Assembly (NCBI RefSeq): GCF_035294165.1
Contig: NZ_DATGLN010000161.1
Coordinates: 18,081 to 82,080, forward strand
Length of the DNA stretch: 64,000 nucleotides
Reading direction: 5' to 3'
Source: Chthonomonas sp035294165
Lineage (GTDB): Bacteria; Armatimonadota; Chthonomonadetes; Chthonomonadales; Chthonomonadaceae
This document shows, piece after piece, positions 16,810-24,898 of this stretch (the first letter of the stretch is position 1; the number at the start of each line of letters is the position of its first letter). A program made the position numbers and the translations under genes. Below the pieces are notes generated by a model. It was not told where the DNA came from. It saw only the letters and a program-made list of their open reading frames with translations, and searched no databases.

Positions 16810-16869
16810 GCTTGTCACTACCCAATTGGCCCGTCGTCTGAAAGCGCACCTGGCGCCAAGGAGAAAACG

Positions 16870-17670
16870 ATGAATCTATCTGCTTCTAAAAAGGCATTCA
16901 CACTGATTGAACTTCTAGTGGTTATCGCCATAATAGCGATTCTCGCAGCTATTCTGTTCCCTGTCTTTGCCCAAGCCCGTGAGCAGGCACGTCAAACTGT
17001 TTGTACTTCAAACGTACGCCAACTCAGTATGGCCGTGCAGATGTACCTCCAGGATTACGATGAAACGTTTCCTATCTTCTATGCCTACAACACTTGGGAC
17101 CCCATCCAAAATGTCCCCGCACCTTCAGGTACGCCCATGCATAAAGGGGTAGAGGTGGAGTTGATGCCTTACGTCAAAAACCATCTCATCTTCAAATGCC
17201 CGGACGATCAGGGCGGCCCCTCGCTCTATACCACCTATCAAAATGATGGTTGTCCAAACACCAATACCTATTTTGACTGCTATGGTTCAAGCTATCGCTT
17301 CGATCACGGCGTCTTTACCACTATCGCCAACGAATCGAGTCAGGACAATATTCTCTACACTACTACACAAGTGGTTACCTTAGCTTCACTGGCACTTCCG
17401 GCAGAAACACGCCTCATGCGTGATGAGATGATGCCTTGGTTTGGTACAAATCCAAGCTATGGATACATTCCAGGCTATTTCCAACAGTGGCATCCGCGCG
17501 GCGGAGGAATCGTGTTTGCCGATGGACATGGCAAGTTTATCGTCTCAAGCGCTGCCTTCGACGATGAAGTTGTGTGCCCAGGCGGTGAACGCAGCGGGCA
17601 ACTCGATCCGAATGCTGCCAGCGATGGCAATCCTGGGAACCCACCTACATACTATTGGCTTTGCGATTAA
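16870..17670 (+). CDS. Type II pseudopilin-like protein with H-x9-DG C-terminal motif
   Basis: The 266-residue protein starts with a prepilin leader (SKKA, then FTLIELLVVIAIIAILAAI) that would be cut after A9 by a prepilin peptidase. The long N-terminal helix continues into FPVFAQAREQARQT. The globular part is rich in aromatic residues. The C-terminal part has HPRGGGIVFADG, the H-x9-DG motif shared by a large pseudopilin family of Planctomycetes and Armatimonadetes. The function in the family is unknown. A good ribosome site AAGGAG precedes the ATG. It lies between a TPP riboswitch and thiN, four bases before thiN. Confidence 0.85.
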   Translation: MNLSASKKAFTLIELLVVIAIIAILAAILFPVFAQAREQARQTVCTSNVRQLSMAVQMYLQDYDETFPIFYAYNTWDPIQNVPAPSGTPMHKGVEVELMPYVKNHLIFKCPDDQGGPSLYTTYQNDGCPNTNTYFDCYGSSYRFDHGVFTTIANESSQDNILYTTTQVVTLASLALPAETRLMRDEMMPWFGTNPSYGYIPGYFQQWHPRGGGIVFADGHGKFIVSSAAFDDEVVCPGGERSGQLDPNAASDGNPGNPPTYYWLCD

Positions 17671-17674
17671 GCCT

Positions 17675-18334
17675 ATGCACGTTCTTATCCTCGCAAACGG
17701 CTCACCACCGCCACGCGATCTAGCCCAACGTCTTGCAAGTGCTGCAGACCTCATCATTGCTACCGACGGCGCTGCAGCAAAAGCGTTTGACCTTGGGCTT
17801 CAGCCTCATCTCATATGTGGCGATTTTGACTCCATAGATAAAACGCAGGCGAGCCAACTGTTTCCTTCAGCTGAAATCATCGTGGCAGCTAATCAAGACT
17901 ATGCTGACCTAGAAAAGTCGCTTCAACTGGCCAGAGAGCGTGGGGCAACTCAGGTCACCGTGCTCGGAGCCACCGGCGGTAGGCTCGATCATACACTTGC
18001 CAATCTCGCGCTGCTGCTGTCTTGGCATCAAACAATGGCGCTCTGCATTCAGGAAGCAGACACCACCGTATGGTGTCTCTCTGCAGCGGGTAGCACCCCG
18101 AATAAGCATATCATTCCCACTCAACCAAACGATACGATCTCCCTTATCGCGACTCAGCCGGCCATTATCTCTATTCACGGCGTCTTATGGGAGGCCAATC
18201 ACCTTTTGTTACTGCCGGGAACGCGGGCGGTAAGCAATAAGGCGCTCGGGCATACTGTTGAGGTTGAGATAGTGCAAGGAACGGTTTTTCTCTGCTTGCT
18301 AAGCTCCTCCATCATGGAAACATCAACCCCATGA
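17675..18334 (+). CDS. thiN: Thiamine pyrophosphokinase
   Basis: This enzyme transfers pyrophosphate from ATP to thiamine, making TPP directly. I place the start at ATG 17675, four bases after the pseudopilin stop; the frame is open further upstream inside that gene. The 219 residues have the family motifs ATDGAAAKAFDLG, GDFDSID and GATGGRLDHTLANL. Control by the TPP riboswitch 900 bases upstream is expected. The stop codon overlaps the start of the symporter gene (ATGA). Confidence 0.93.
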   Translation: MHVLILANGSPPPRDLAQRLASAADLIIATDGAAAKAFDLGLQPHLICGDFDSIDKTQASQLFPSAEIIVAANQDYADLEKSLQLARERGATQVTVLGATGGRLDHTLANLALLLSWHQTMALCIQEADTTVWCLSAAGSTPNKHIIPTQPNDTISLIATQPAIISIHGVLWEANHLLLLPGTRAVSNKALGHTVEVEIVQGTVFLCLLSSSIMETSTP

Positions 18335-19758
18335 CAAACCCGCATTTTTCCCTTTACGACTGGTCGTTTTTTATCATCTACCTGGCCTTTCTTCTATGGA
18401 TCGGGCTACGAAGAAACCGCATTACCACCGAAGACTACCTAATTGCAAATCGCAACCTTAGCTTGCCTGTATTTGTCGCAACTCTAGTGGCCACATGGTA
18501 CGGTGGAATTTTGGGCGCCGGAGAGTTCGTCTATACCGATGGACTTGCGGCTTGGGCAGCGAACGGTCTACCCTACTACCTGTTCGCCATCCTTTTCGCT
18601 TTGTTCCTAGCAAAGCGTGTCCGTCAAGCAGGCTCTAGCCTCTATACTATTCCCGATCGGTTGGAAATGGAGTACGACCGAGGAACAGCCCTACTTGGGG
18701 CCTTACTTGCCTTTCTCTACGCCACTCCATCTCAGTATGTGCTAATGCTTGGAATTCTGCTTCAACTCCTGTTCGGATGGCCTCTCTGGTTAGCGATGCT
18801 GGTAGGAACGCTCTTCTCGATCATTTATGCGCTCATAGGTGGTTTTTTGGCCGATGTACGTGTTAACACACTGCAATTCCTGCTCATGTTCTCTGGCTTC
18901 ATTTTAACGGTGGCCTTCTGTCTGAAAAAATTCGGAGGTGTTCGGCCACTGCTTCGTACGCACCCCCTCCCGCCCCATTACTTTACTGCACTTGGCAACC
19001 ACAATATGTTATGGCTTTTGGCATGGAGCGTCATTGCACTGCAAACGTTTACCGATCCGGGGTTCCATCAGCGCTGCTATGCCGCCAAAACCCCGCGCAT
19101 CGCTACACTTGGCATTCTCGTCGCCGTTATCTGCTGGTTTACTTTCGATTCCCTTACTTTTCTTACAGGACTGTTTGCTCGCGTTCTTTTCCCGAATCTA
19201 AGCGATCCCACCCTAGCCTTTCCAATCATTGCCGCACAGATTCTGCCGCACGGCCTTCGAGGCTTTTTCTATGTTGGGATGCTGGCACCCATCATGGCCG
19301 CAACCGTCTCCTATACATTCATCTCGGCCATGACCATCGGAAGAGACTTTATATGGCGCCTTCGAAACGAAGCCGGGCCACAGAACGTTCCGCGTTATAC
19401 TCGTATCGGCCTTGTACTTACTTCGTTTATTTCTATCGGCATCGCTTTGGTGGTACGTTCCGTGGTAGAACAGTGGTATCTTTTTGGAAATCTCATCGTA
19501 TCGGGCCTCCTGTTGCCATTAGTCGGAGCCTACCTATGTCCCCCAAAATGGAAAATCCCAGCCCGTTATGCTTTTCAGACGATGCTCTATGGTTCCCTTG
19601 TCGCCTTTCTAGACCTCGGGCTGGGCTGGTGGCATTACCACGGTAACTATCAAGACCTCTGGGGCATTCCGCCCCTCATACCTGGCCTACTGGTTAGTGC
19701 TAGCTTTTACCTTCTTGGCGTTAAGCAAACGGCAAAAATGCAAACATCGAGCCTATAG
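18331..19758 (+). CDS. Sodium:solute symporter family protein, candidate thiamine (ThiV-like) transporter
   Basis: The protein has 475 residues and about 13 hydrophobic spans, with the LeuT-fold SSS signature features (EDYLIANRNLS, ATWYGGILGAGEF, GGFLADVRVNTLQFLLMF). It is translationally coupled to thiN by an ATGA overlap and lies in the TPP-riboswitch unit. SSS-family proteins named ThiV have been proposed as thiamine-related transporters from riboswitch context in other organisms. I infer uptake of thiamine or a precursor such as HMP. The substrate is not visible in the sequence. Confidence 0.8.
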   Translation: MTNPHFSLYDWSFFIIYLAFLLWIGLRRNRITTEDYLIANRNLSLPVFVATLVATWYGGILGAGEFVYTDGLAAWAANGLPYYLFAILFALFLAKRVRQAGSSLYTIPDRLEMEYDRGTALLGALLAFLYATPSQYVLMLGILLQLLFGWPLWLAMLVGTLFSIIYALIGGFLADVRVNTLQFLLMFSGFILTVAFCLKKFGGVRPLLRTHPLPPHYFTALGNHNMLWLLAWSVIALQTFTDPGFHQRCYAAKTPRIATLGILVAVICWFTFDSLTFLTGLFARVLFPNLSDPTLAFPIIAAQILPHGLRGFFYVGMLAPIMAATVSYTFISAMTIGRDFIWRLRNEAGPQNVPRYTRIGLVLTSFISIGIALVVRSVVEQWYLFGNLIVSGLLLPLVGAYLCPPKWKIPARYAFQTMLYGSLVAFLDLGLGWWHYHGNYQDLWGIPPLIPGLLVSASFYLLGVKQTAKMQTSSL

Positions 19759-20856
19759 CGGTAATGCTGTTGATCTAGATAACGCCTTTACCTCCTCGGC
19801 CGATACCTCTTCACCGCGCTCTGCTGAAAGATAGATACCCTCGGAAATAAGCATGGTATTCAAAGCGATTTCAGCAGTAGGCAACAATGAAACACGCCCC
19901 TGCAAAGCGGCTACCCAATGCTGTTGAGAGCTGCCGAATAGGTCTCCTTCTCCACGAAGGCTGTTCCAACGGAATCGTGCGGCGCTTAAACTCGCGGTTG
20001 CGTTTAAGTCGAGATCGCCTACACTTTGGTAATATCCAAAGGGTTGCAGACGCACACCGCCCTTTGTTCCTACAAGCGACGAGCCTTCAAAGCCATCTAA
20101 CTCAATCGCCCACGCCTCGATGATATCCATCGTCAAATCCCCTTCAAATCGCACAAACCCCATCCCTAGCTCTTCGACGCTGTAGCCAGAGCTGCGTCGC
20201 CTCTCCTCATCCATCGGCAGCTTCTGATATGTCTTACCGGTAACACGCTCAACCTTTGGGTTGCCAAGCAAGTAGAGGAGTTGGGAGATATGGTAGACCC
20301 CCATGTCATAGAGGGCACCTCCGCCGGATACAGCCTTTTGCACAAAGGGAGCTTTCCCATAGCCATCTACATAGGGCCGCCCTCGCCTCCTGAAACCGGT
20401 TGAGCGCGCGTGGTATATCTCGCCTAAGAAACCGTTGTCAATTAGTTCTTTTGCAGCCCGGGTCTCGTCGGAATAGAGAAAACCCAGTTGGATGTGCAGC
20501 ATCTTCCCTTTCTCGCGGGCGCACTCTAACATCGTTACCGCATCACGATAGGAGCCGGCCATTGGCTTTTCGCAGTAGACGTGCAGCCCCCGTTCCAAAG
20601 CAGCGACGGTAGCAGGCATGTGGAGATTATTGTGCAAACACACATCTACGGCATCAAGATCGTCTCGTTCGAGCATATCCTGTGTCCGATAATAAACATT
20701 CGGGATAGAAAATGTTGCCGCCGTGCTGTCCGCTGCCGATCGGTCAATGTCAGCACAGGCTACAACCTCTACCCCAGAAATACGAGCGTAGTTCTGAAGG
20801 TGAATCTGTGCGATCTGCCCGCAACCGATGATGCCAATTCGTATGGACTTTTCCAT
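19753..20856 (-). CDS. Gfo/Idh/MocA family oxidoreductase
   Basis: An NAD(P)-dependent sugar or polyol dehydrogenase of 367 residues. The N-terminal Rossmann motif is GIIGCGQIAQIH (residues 8-19) and the family signature CEKPMAGSYRDAV holds the conserved lysine. The central GGGALYDMGVYHISQLLYL matches the catalytic G-x4-D-x3-H pattern. The substrate is unknown. Its 3' end overlaps the converging symporter gene by six bases. It is divergent from the next pseudopilin gene. Confidence 0.88.
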   Translation of the reverse strand: MEKSIRIGIIGCGQIAQIHLQNYARISGVEVVACADIDRSAADSTAATFSIPNVYYRTQDMLERDDLDAVDVCLHNNLHMPATVAALERGLHVYCEKPMAGSYRDAVTMLECAREKGKMLHIQLGFLYSDETRAAKELIDNGFLGEIYHARSTGFRRRGRPYVDGYGKAPFVQKAVSGGGALYDMGVYHISQLLYLLGNPKVERVTGKTYQKLPMDEERRRSSGYSVEELGMGFVRFEGDLTMDIIEAWAIELDGFEGSSLVGTKGGVRLQPFGYYQSVGDLDLNATASLSAARFRWNSLRGEGDLFGSSQQHWVAALQGRVSLLPTAEIALNTMLISEGIYLSAERGEEVSAEEVKALSRSTALPL

Positions 20857-21021
20857 CGAAACCCCTTTCTCACAAAAGTTTGAAGTTCAATTTCGACGCG
20901 CAGTGCAAAATCTCCTGTTATGCCCATACAGTACATGACCCTACCAAGCTCTGAACCACAATTTAAACCCCTAGCTTCTCATAATTCCACAATCACAGAA
21001 TAAAAACTCGCAGGACTGCTA

Positions 21022-21051
21022 TTGACAAGTCGATCTGTCATCGTGTATAAT
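21022..21051 (+). promoter_or_regulatory. Consensus sigma-70 promoter of the second pseudopilin gene
   Basis: Exact TTGACA (21022-21027) and exact TATAAT (21046-21051) are separated by 18 bases. This is the best promoter in the window. The 5' leader would be ~150 bases and contains one hairpin, AATCGAA/TTCGATT (21116-21122 with 21127-21133). The rest of the 351-base gap 20857-21207 shows nothing else I recognise. Confidence 0.75.
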
Positions 21052-21207
21052 CGAAACAGTTCGACAACGGAGACGAGTGCACCGTACTTCAATAAAGCTG
21101 AGAAGTGCCATGATAATCGAATGGTTTCGATTTCCCGCATTTGTTCTCCTGGCTCTGAACTAAATTCAACGGATGTTTATAAATACAACCTATTGGGAGA
21201 CAAGTAA

Positions 21208-22005
21208 ATGCAACGAAAAGCTTTTACGCTCATCGAACTGCTTGTCGTGATCGCGATTATAGCGATTCTGGCAGCTATTCTCTTCCCCGTGTTCGCTCAG
21301 GCACGGGAAAAAGCGCGGGCGATCTCATGCGTCTCAAATGAGAAGCAACTCGCTACCTCGATCCTCATGTATACCCAAGACTATGACGAGGTTTTCCCCA
21401 CCGGACTGCAACAAAGCTGGTACGCAAATACCTGGTATGTTCTTGTACAGCCCTATGTGCAAAATCTGCAGGTCTTTCGCTGCCCAGACGATCCTATTGG
21501 AACTCCTCCCTCCTGGACTCAACCGTGGGGCGGAATTCGTCTTTCCTACGCCTCCAATGGCTACATGAAATGGGACGGTTCCCACTGGAGCGTCTTCGGT
21601 ATCATGGGGATGTCGCAGAGCTGGATGGGTAATACCACTACATCACAAGCTCGTATTGGGCGCCCAGCAGAAACCATTCTCTTTACTGAGAAGGACGCCC
21701 TGCAGCCTAATATCAACACGATTCCCGGCAACCTGCTCGACTTCGGCCCCGGCTGTATGTTCACCGGCGTGAACTGGTGGGATGGCTTTTCTCCTGGCGA
21801 GATTCCTAACGGAACCATCCCGGCCAACTCTGTTACCAATCCGTACGATCCCAACGGGCCTAACGGAGCCGTCACGGCCGTGCACGCACAAAAAGCTAAT
21901 TTTGCCTTTGCTGACGGTCATGTAAAAGCTTTGACGCCAACGGCTACCGATCCCGACCCGGTTAACCAACCTCAAAACAATATGTGGGACGCAACGCGGC
22001 AGTAA
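21208..22005 (+). CDS. Type II pseudopilin-like protein with H-x9-DG motif
   Basis: The 265-residue protein is of the same family as the one at 16870. The leader is short (MQRKA, then FTLIELLVVIAIIAILAAI) with cleavage expected after A5. Shared features are FPVFAQAREKAR, a QDYDEVFP segment and CPDDP. The C-terminal HAQKANFAFADGHVKAL holds H-x9-DG. It is expressed from an ideal promoter with a ribosome site GGGAGACAAG. A small lipoprotein gene follows 38 bases later and the pair ends at a strong terminator. Confidence 0.86.
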   Translation: MQRKAFTLIELLVVIAIIAILAAILFPVFAQAREKARAISCVSNEKQLATSILMYTQDYDEVFPTGLQQSWYANTWYVLVQPYVQNLQVFRCPDDPIGTPPSWTQPWGGIRLSYASNGYMKWDGSHWSVFGIMGMSQSWMGNTTTSQARIGRPAETILFTEKDALQPNINTIPGNLLDFGPGCMFTGVNWWDGFSPGEIPNGTIPANSVTNPYDPNGPNGAVTAVHAQKANFAFADGHVKALTPTATDPDPVNQPQNNMWDATRQ

Positions 22006-22043
22006 GTTTATTACCGATATTCCCAGAAAGGTCTAGGATCAAA

Positions 22044-22289
22044 ATGCCCAAAGTCCAATATAAACGTCTGGTGCTTTCCCTATTAGCTATATTGAGCGCC
22101 ACCCTAAGTCTCATGGGCTGCAACGTGGATAACACCATGTCGCCTGCGGACATAAAGCGCATGGAAAGCAAGCCGCCTCCAGGAGGCCCACCTCCAGAGG
22201 CACTCAAAATGATCCAAAAGATCAACGAAGAGGCTCAACAGAAGATGATGAGCCAAACGCGACAGCAGGCAGCTCCAGCTCATCCTTAA
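22044..22289 (+). CDS. Small lipoprotein of unknown function
   Basis: An 81-residue protein. ATG 22044 is chosen because it opens a clean lipoprotein signal peptide (KRLVLSLLAILSATLSLMGC) with the lipid-attached cysteine at C26. The mature part is short, hydrophilic and Pro/Gln/Met-rich (PPPGGPPPEAL, then EEAQQKMMSQTRQQ). I do not recognise a family. Position between a pseudopilin and a terminator suggests it works with the pseudopilin, which is inference. Confidence 0.7.
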   Translation: MPKVQYKRLVLSLLAILSATLSLMGCNVDNTMSPADIKRMESKPPPGGPPPEALKMIQKINEEAQQKMMSQTRQQAAPAHP

Positions 22290-22307
22290 AATCGCTCACT
22301 CTTGAGC

Positions 22308-22343
22308 AACCGCCCCGTTAGCAGCTCCGGGGCGGTTTTTTTT
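22308..22343 (+). terminator. Strong rho-independent terminator
   Basis: The 10-bp GC-rich stem AACCGCCCCG (22308-22317) pairs with CGGGGCGGTT (22328-22337), with a 10-base loop and a run of eight T (22336-22343). It ends the pseudopilin-lipoprotein unit. Confidence 0.93.
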
Positions 22344-22382
22344 GAGATTTGATGAGGACGCCAACACCTGCCTGTATTGTTA

Positions 22383-22676
22383 CTAGGGGCCGATCAAACG
22401 TACCACCAACTGAGCCACAAATTGTAACGCAATAATCAGAATGAGTGGAGATAAGTCTAAACCACCTAATTTCTCCGGTGGAACAAGCCTACGTATGGGA
22501 GCCAACATCGGCTCGAAGATCGAATCCAGAAAACGTGCTACCGGCCGAAACGGCCCCAAATCCACGCGGAAAACTTGCAGCCATGAGACGATCACATAGA
22601 CCAACAAAAGTAGGTTTAGTAGGTTCAAGACCCACAGAATAACGCCTCCTATCCCCATCGGTTCCCCGAAATACAT
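22383..22676 (-). CDS. YggT family membrane protein
   Basis: The 97-residue protein has two hydrophobic segments (ILWVLNLLNLLLLVYVIVSW and LSPLILIIALQFVAQLVVRL) joined by the family's conserved loop, which includes FRPVARFLDSIFEPMLAPIR. YggT proteins are inner-membrane proteins often near cell-division or stress genes; the function is poorly defined. It begins four bases after the stop of the TPR protein on the same strand. Confidence 0.88.
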   Translation of the reverse strand: MYFGEPMGIGGVILWVLNLLNLLLLVYVIVSWLQVFRVDLGPFRPVARFLDSIFEPMLAPIRRLVPPEKLGGLDLSPLILIIALQFVAQLVVRLIGP

Positions 22677-22680
22677 TTTC

Positions 22681-23412
22681 CTATCCTCCAGAATGCTGCT
22701 GCAGCAGCTTTTCTTTCACACGTTTCAGATGAATACTCGCAATGGGGTCGTCAGGATACTGCGCCGCATGCTCCCAAGCCGCTTCCGCTTGCTTCCACTC
22801 TCCCAATTGCTCATAACAGTGGGCAAGATTGTGCCACGTAAACCAAGGGCACTTGAACTGAACAGCTTTTTCATAATACGGAACGGCCGCCTTTGGGTTC
22901 TTCAAATAGAGCCAGTAGAAATCCCCCATCTCATCGTACATATAATAAGTATCAGGATTTGCCTCAATACCTCGCTTTAAGGTGGCGATCCCCTCCTGTG
23001 CCCGATCGGTAGACCATAAGAGCCAAGCGTTGTTAGCATAGGTCTCAACATTGTGAGGGTCGCCTTGGGCCACGATCTGGTTAAGATTGATACAGTGATT
23101 ATACTCGCCCGCATCGAAATGCGAATCGGCTTGTTCATATAGCTCGTGTAACACCTCTGCTGTTATGGCGTCTGCCGTAGCCGGCTCGGCAGCCACATCT
23201 CTTAAAATCCGACTACCAATCGCATCTACTTGCTCCGGCGTTTTGGCGTTTGAGAAAGAGACCGGATGCGGCTTCTTATTCCCTGCAGGCCCCTCTCCTA
23301 AAGCGCTACCTATCACCAACGTGGATAGCATGAGCCCCCCGATTATTAAGCCGAGACAACGTCCGGCAACGTCTCTTAAGCGGTCAATTTGGTCTTGATG
23401 CATAACCTCCAC
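22681..23412 (-). CDS. Secreted or membrane-anchored TPR protein
   Basis: The protein has 243 residues with one N-terminal hydrophobic segment (CLGLIIGGLMLSTLVIGSALG). TPR-like repeats run from about residue 85 to 235 (YANNAWLLWSTDRAQEGIAT, then YYMYDEMGDFYWLYLKNPKA and the HNLAHCYEQLGEWKQAEAAW repeat). The start is ambiguous between ATG 23412 and ATG 23403, because the GGAGG lies between them. It is likely a periplasmic scaffold; partners are unknown. It is followed at once by the YggT gene. Confidence 0.72.
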   Translation of the reverse strand: MEVMHQDQIDRLRDVAGRCLGLIIGGLMLSTLVIGSALGEGPAGNKKPHPVSFSNAKTPEQVDAIGSRILRDVAAEPATADAITAEVLHELYEQADSHFDAGEYNHCINLNQIVAQGDPHNVETYANNAWLLWSTDRAQEGIATLKRGIEANPDTYYMYDEMGDFYWLYLKNPKAAVPYYEKAVQFKCPWFTWHNLAHCYEQLGEWKQAEAAWEHAAQYPDDPIASIHLKRVKEKLLQQHSGG

Positions 23413-23457
23413 ATCCTTGTTAAAAATCCTGCTCGCCCACGAAATCCATCCAAACTA

Positions 23458-23485
23458 AGTATACGGTAAAACGAACAGGTTCCAA
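23458..23485 (-). promoter_or_regulatory. Probable promoter of the TPR-YggT unit
   Basis: On the minus strand TTGGAA (23485-23480) and TATACT (23463-23458) are 16 bases apart and lie ~45 bases before the TPR gene. Confidence 0.42.
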
Positions 23486-23527
23486 TAACTCTATTTTTGT
23501 CTACTACATCCTGCCTGTTGAGACCCA

Positions 23528-24898
23528 CTACCTTTTGAACTGCGTTAATGCCCACTTGGCCGCCTCATTCACGGTGGGGTTGGGGCTTCGTGAAAGTTGC
23601 TCAAGAGCAGGTACCGCACGCCTATCTTTTATACGTCCAAGGGCAAGCGCTGCCGCTTTGAGAATCGCATCGTCCGTATCGTGAAATGCAGCATAGATTA
23701 AGGCAGGCACAGCCGTCTTGTCACCGATAAGTCCTAACGCCTTGGCGCACTGCTCCCGCACGTCCTCGTTGGGGTCATGCAGGGAACGTATGAGCGCAGA
23801 AACCGCACGCCTATCACGCAGCCATCCTAACGCCTGAGCAGAAGCAAACCGCACCAACACAAAGCGATCTTGCAGTCCCAAGATCAATGCCGGCACCGCG
23901 CTTTTCTGGCCCAACCCTCCCAGAGCGGCAGCAGCCTGTGCGCGGAGATAGCGATTTTTTCCATATTCAAGAGCGTTGATGAGGGTGACTTCAGCACGTT
24001 TATCTCCCAAGCGACCAAGAGCATAGGCTGCATAATACTTCAAATCGGGGTCGGTGCTCATCATCTGCATCCGTTGTAACAATGCAGGTACCACACTCCG
24101 GTTGCCGATCTGTGCAATCGAAACGGCTGCAGCGATCCGCACGCTCTCATTGGAATCTTGTAAAAGAGGCAACAGTCTATCTGCAGATGCAGGGTCACGC
24201 AGGCGTCCCAAGGCCACAGCCGCCTCCAGCCTCACCCGCGGACTAACGTCCGTTAGCCTCCCCCATAAAACCCTTGCCGCACGTGGATCGCCTATCTCCC
24301 CCAAGGCTGTGATTGCCTCGGCTCGAACGATAACCGACCGGTCATTAACAGCCGTTTCGAGAGCGGGTAGTACCCTTCGATCCCCTAGAATCCCCAAGAG
24401 TTCTGCTGCTCCCGCACGACGATAAACGCTTTGGTTTTTAAGGTAGGGCACGAGCAACGGTGCTTCTTCGGGTTTCAACGTATTGGCTAGCGCCCGCAAC
24501 GCATTAGCACGCACAGACACAACCGGATCGCCTAGGGCCTTCAGCAGAGCCGGTATAGCACGTGGACTTTTCATCGTCGCCAGCGCCTGGGCAGCATCTA
24601 CACGTAACGAGACCTGCGGCGAAGAGAGGGCATGGATTAACTCTTCTGTCCGATCGGCCCTGGCCGCCATTGCCGTCAGAACAACCCACAAGAGACAAAC
24701 TGCCCACAGCATCACCAGCGTCTTGCCGGGTTTTCTGCAAGTAAAAGGAAGAACGCCCTGTCCTAGAAACGCACAGGCTTTCCAAGAGGTCCTAGGTTCG
24801 GCTTTGAGAGTGGAGACATCTAGTGCGGTACCGTCGTCCTTAAGGCGGCATCTCAAGATAGGCTTAACGAACTTTTTGCTCTTCTGCCAACATCTCAT
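23528..24898 (-). CDS. HEAT-repeat (PBS-lyase type) secreted protein
   Basis: Up to 456 residues. From about residue 85 to the end it is a regular array of ~31-residue HEAT/PBS-lyase repeats (AIPALLKALGDPVVSVRANA, VLPALETAVNDRSVIVRAEA and about ten more), an all-helical protein-binding solenoid. A hydrophobic segment at residues 60-80 ending in AARA looks like a signal peptide, so the true start may be ATG 24712 rather than ATG 24898. The longer form overlaps gatB by 35 bases. The partner is unknown. Confidence 0.72.
   Translation of the reverse strand: MRCWQKSKKFVKPILRCRLKDDGTALDVSTLKAEPRTSWKACAFLGQGVLPFTCRKPGKTLVMLWAVCLLWVVLTAMAARADRTEELIHALSSPQVSLRVDAAQALATMKSPRAIPALLKALGDPVVSVRANALRALANTLKPEEAPLLVPYLKNQSVYRRAGAAELLGILGDRRVLPALETAVNDRSVIVRAEAITALGEIGDPRAARVLWGRLTDVSPRVRLEAAVALGRLRDPASADRLLPLLQDSNESVRIAAAVSIAQIGNRSVVPALLQRMQMMSTDPDLKYYAAYALGRLGDKRAEVTLINALEYGKNRYLRAQAAAALGGLGQKSAVPALILGLQDRFVLVRFASAQALGWLRDRRAVSALIRSLHDPNEDVREQCAKALGLIGDKTAVPALIYAAFHDTDDAILKAAALALGRIKDRRAVPALEQLSRSPNPTVNEAAKWALTQFKR

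Noticed and set aside
23528..24863. HEAT-repeat array considered as a DNA tandem repeat
   Set aside because: The periodicity is at protein level (~31 residues) with diverged DNA; it is a coding solenoid, not a nucleotide repeat array.
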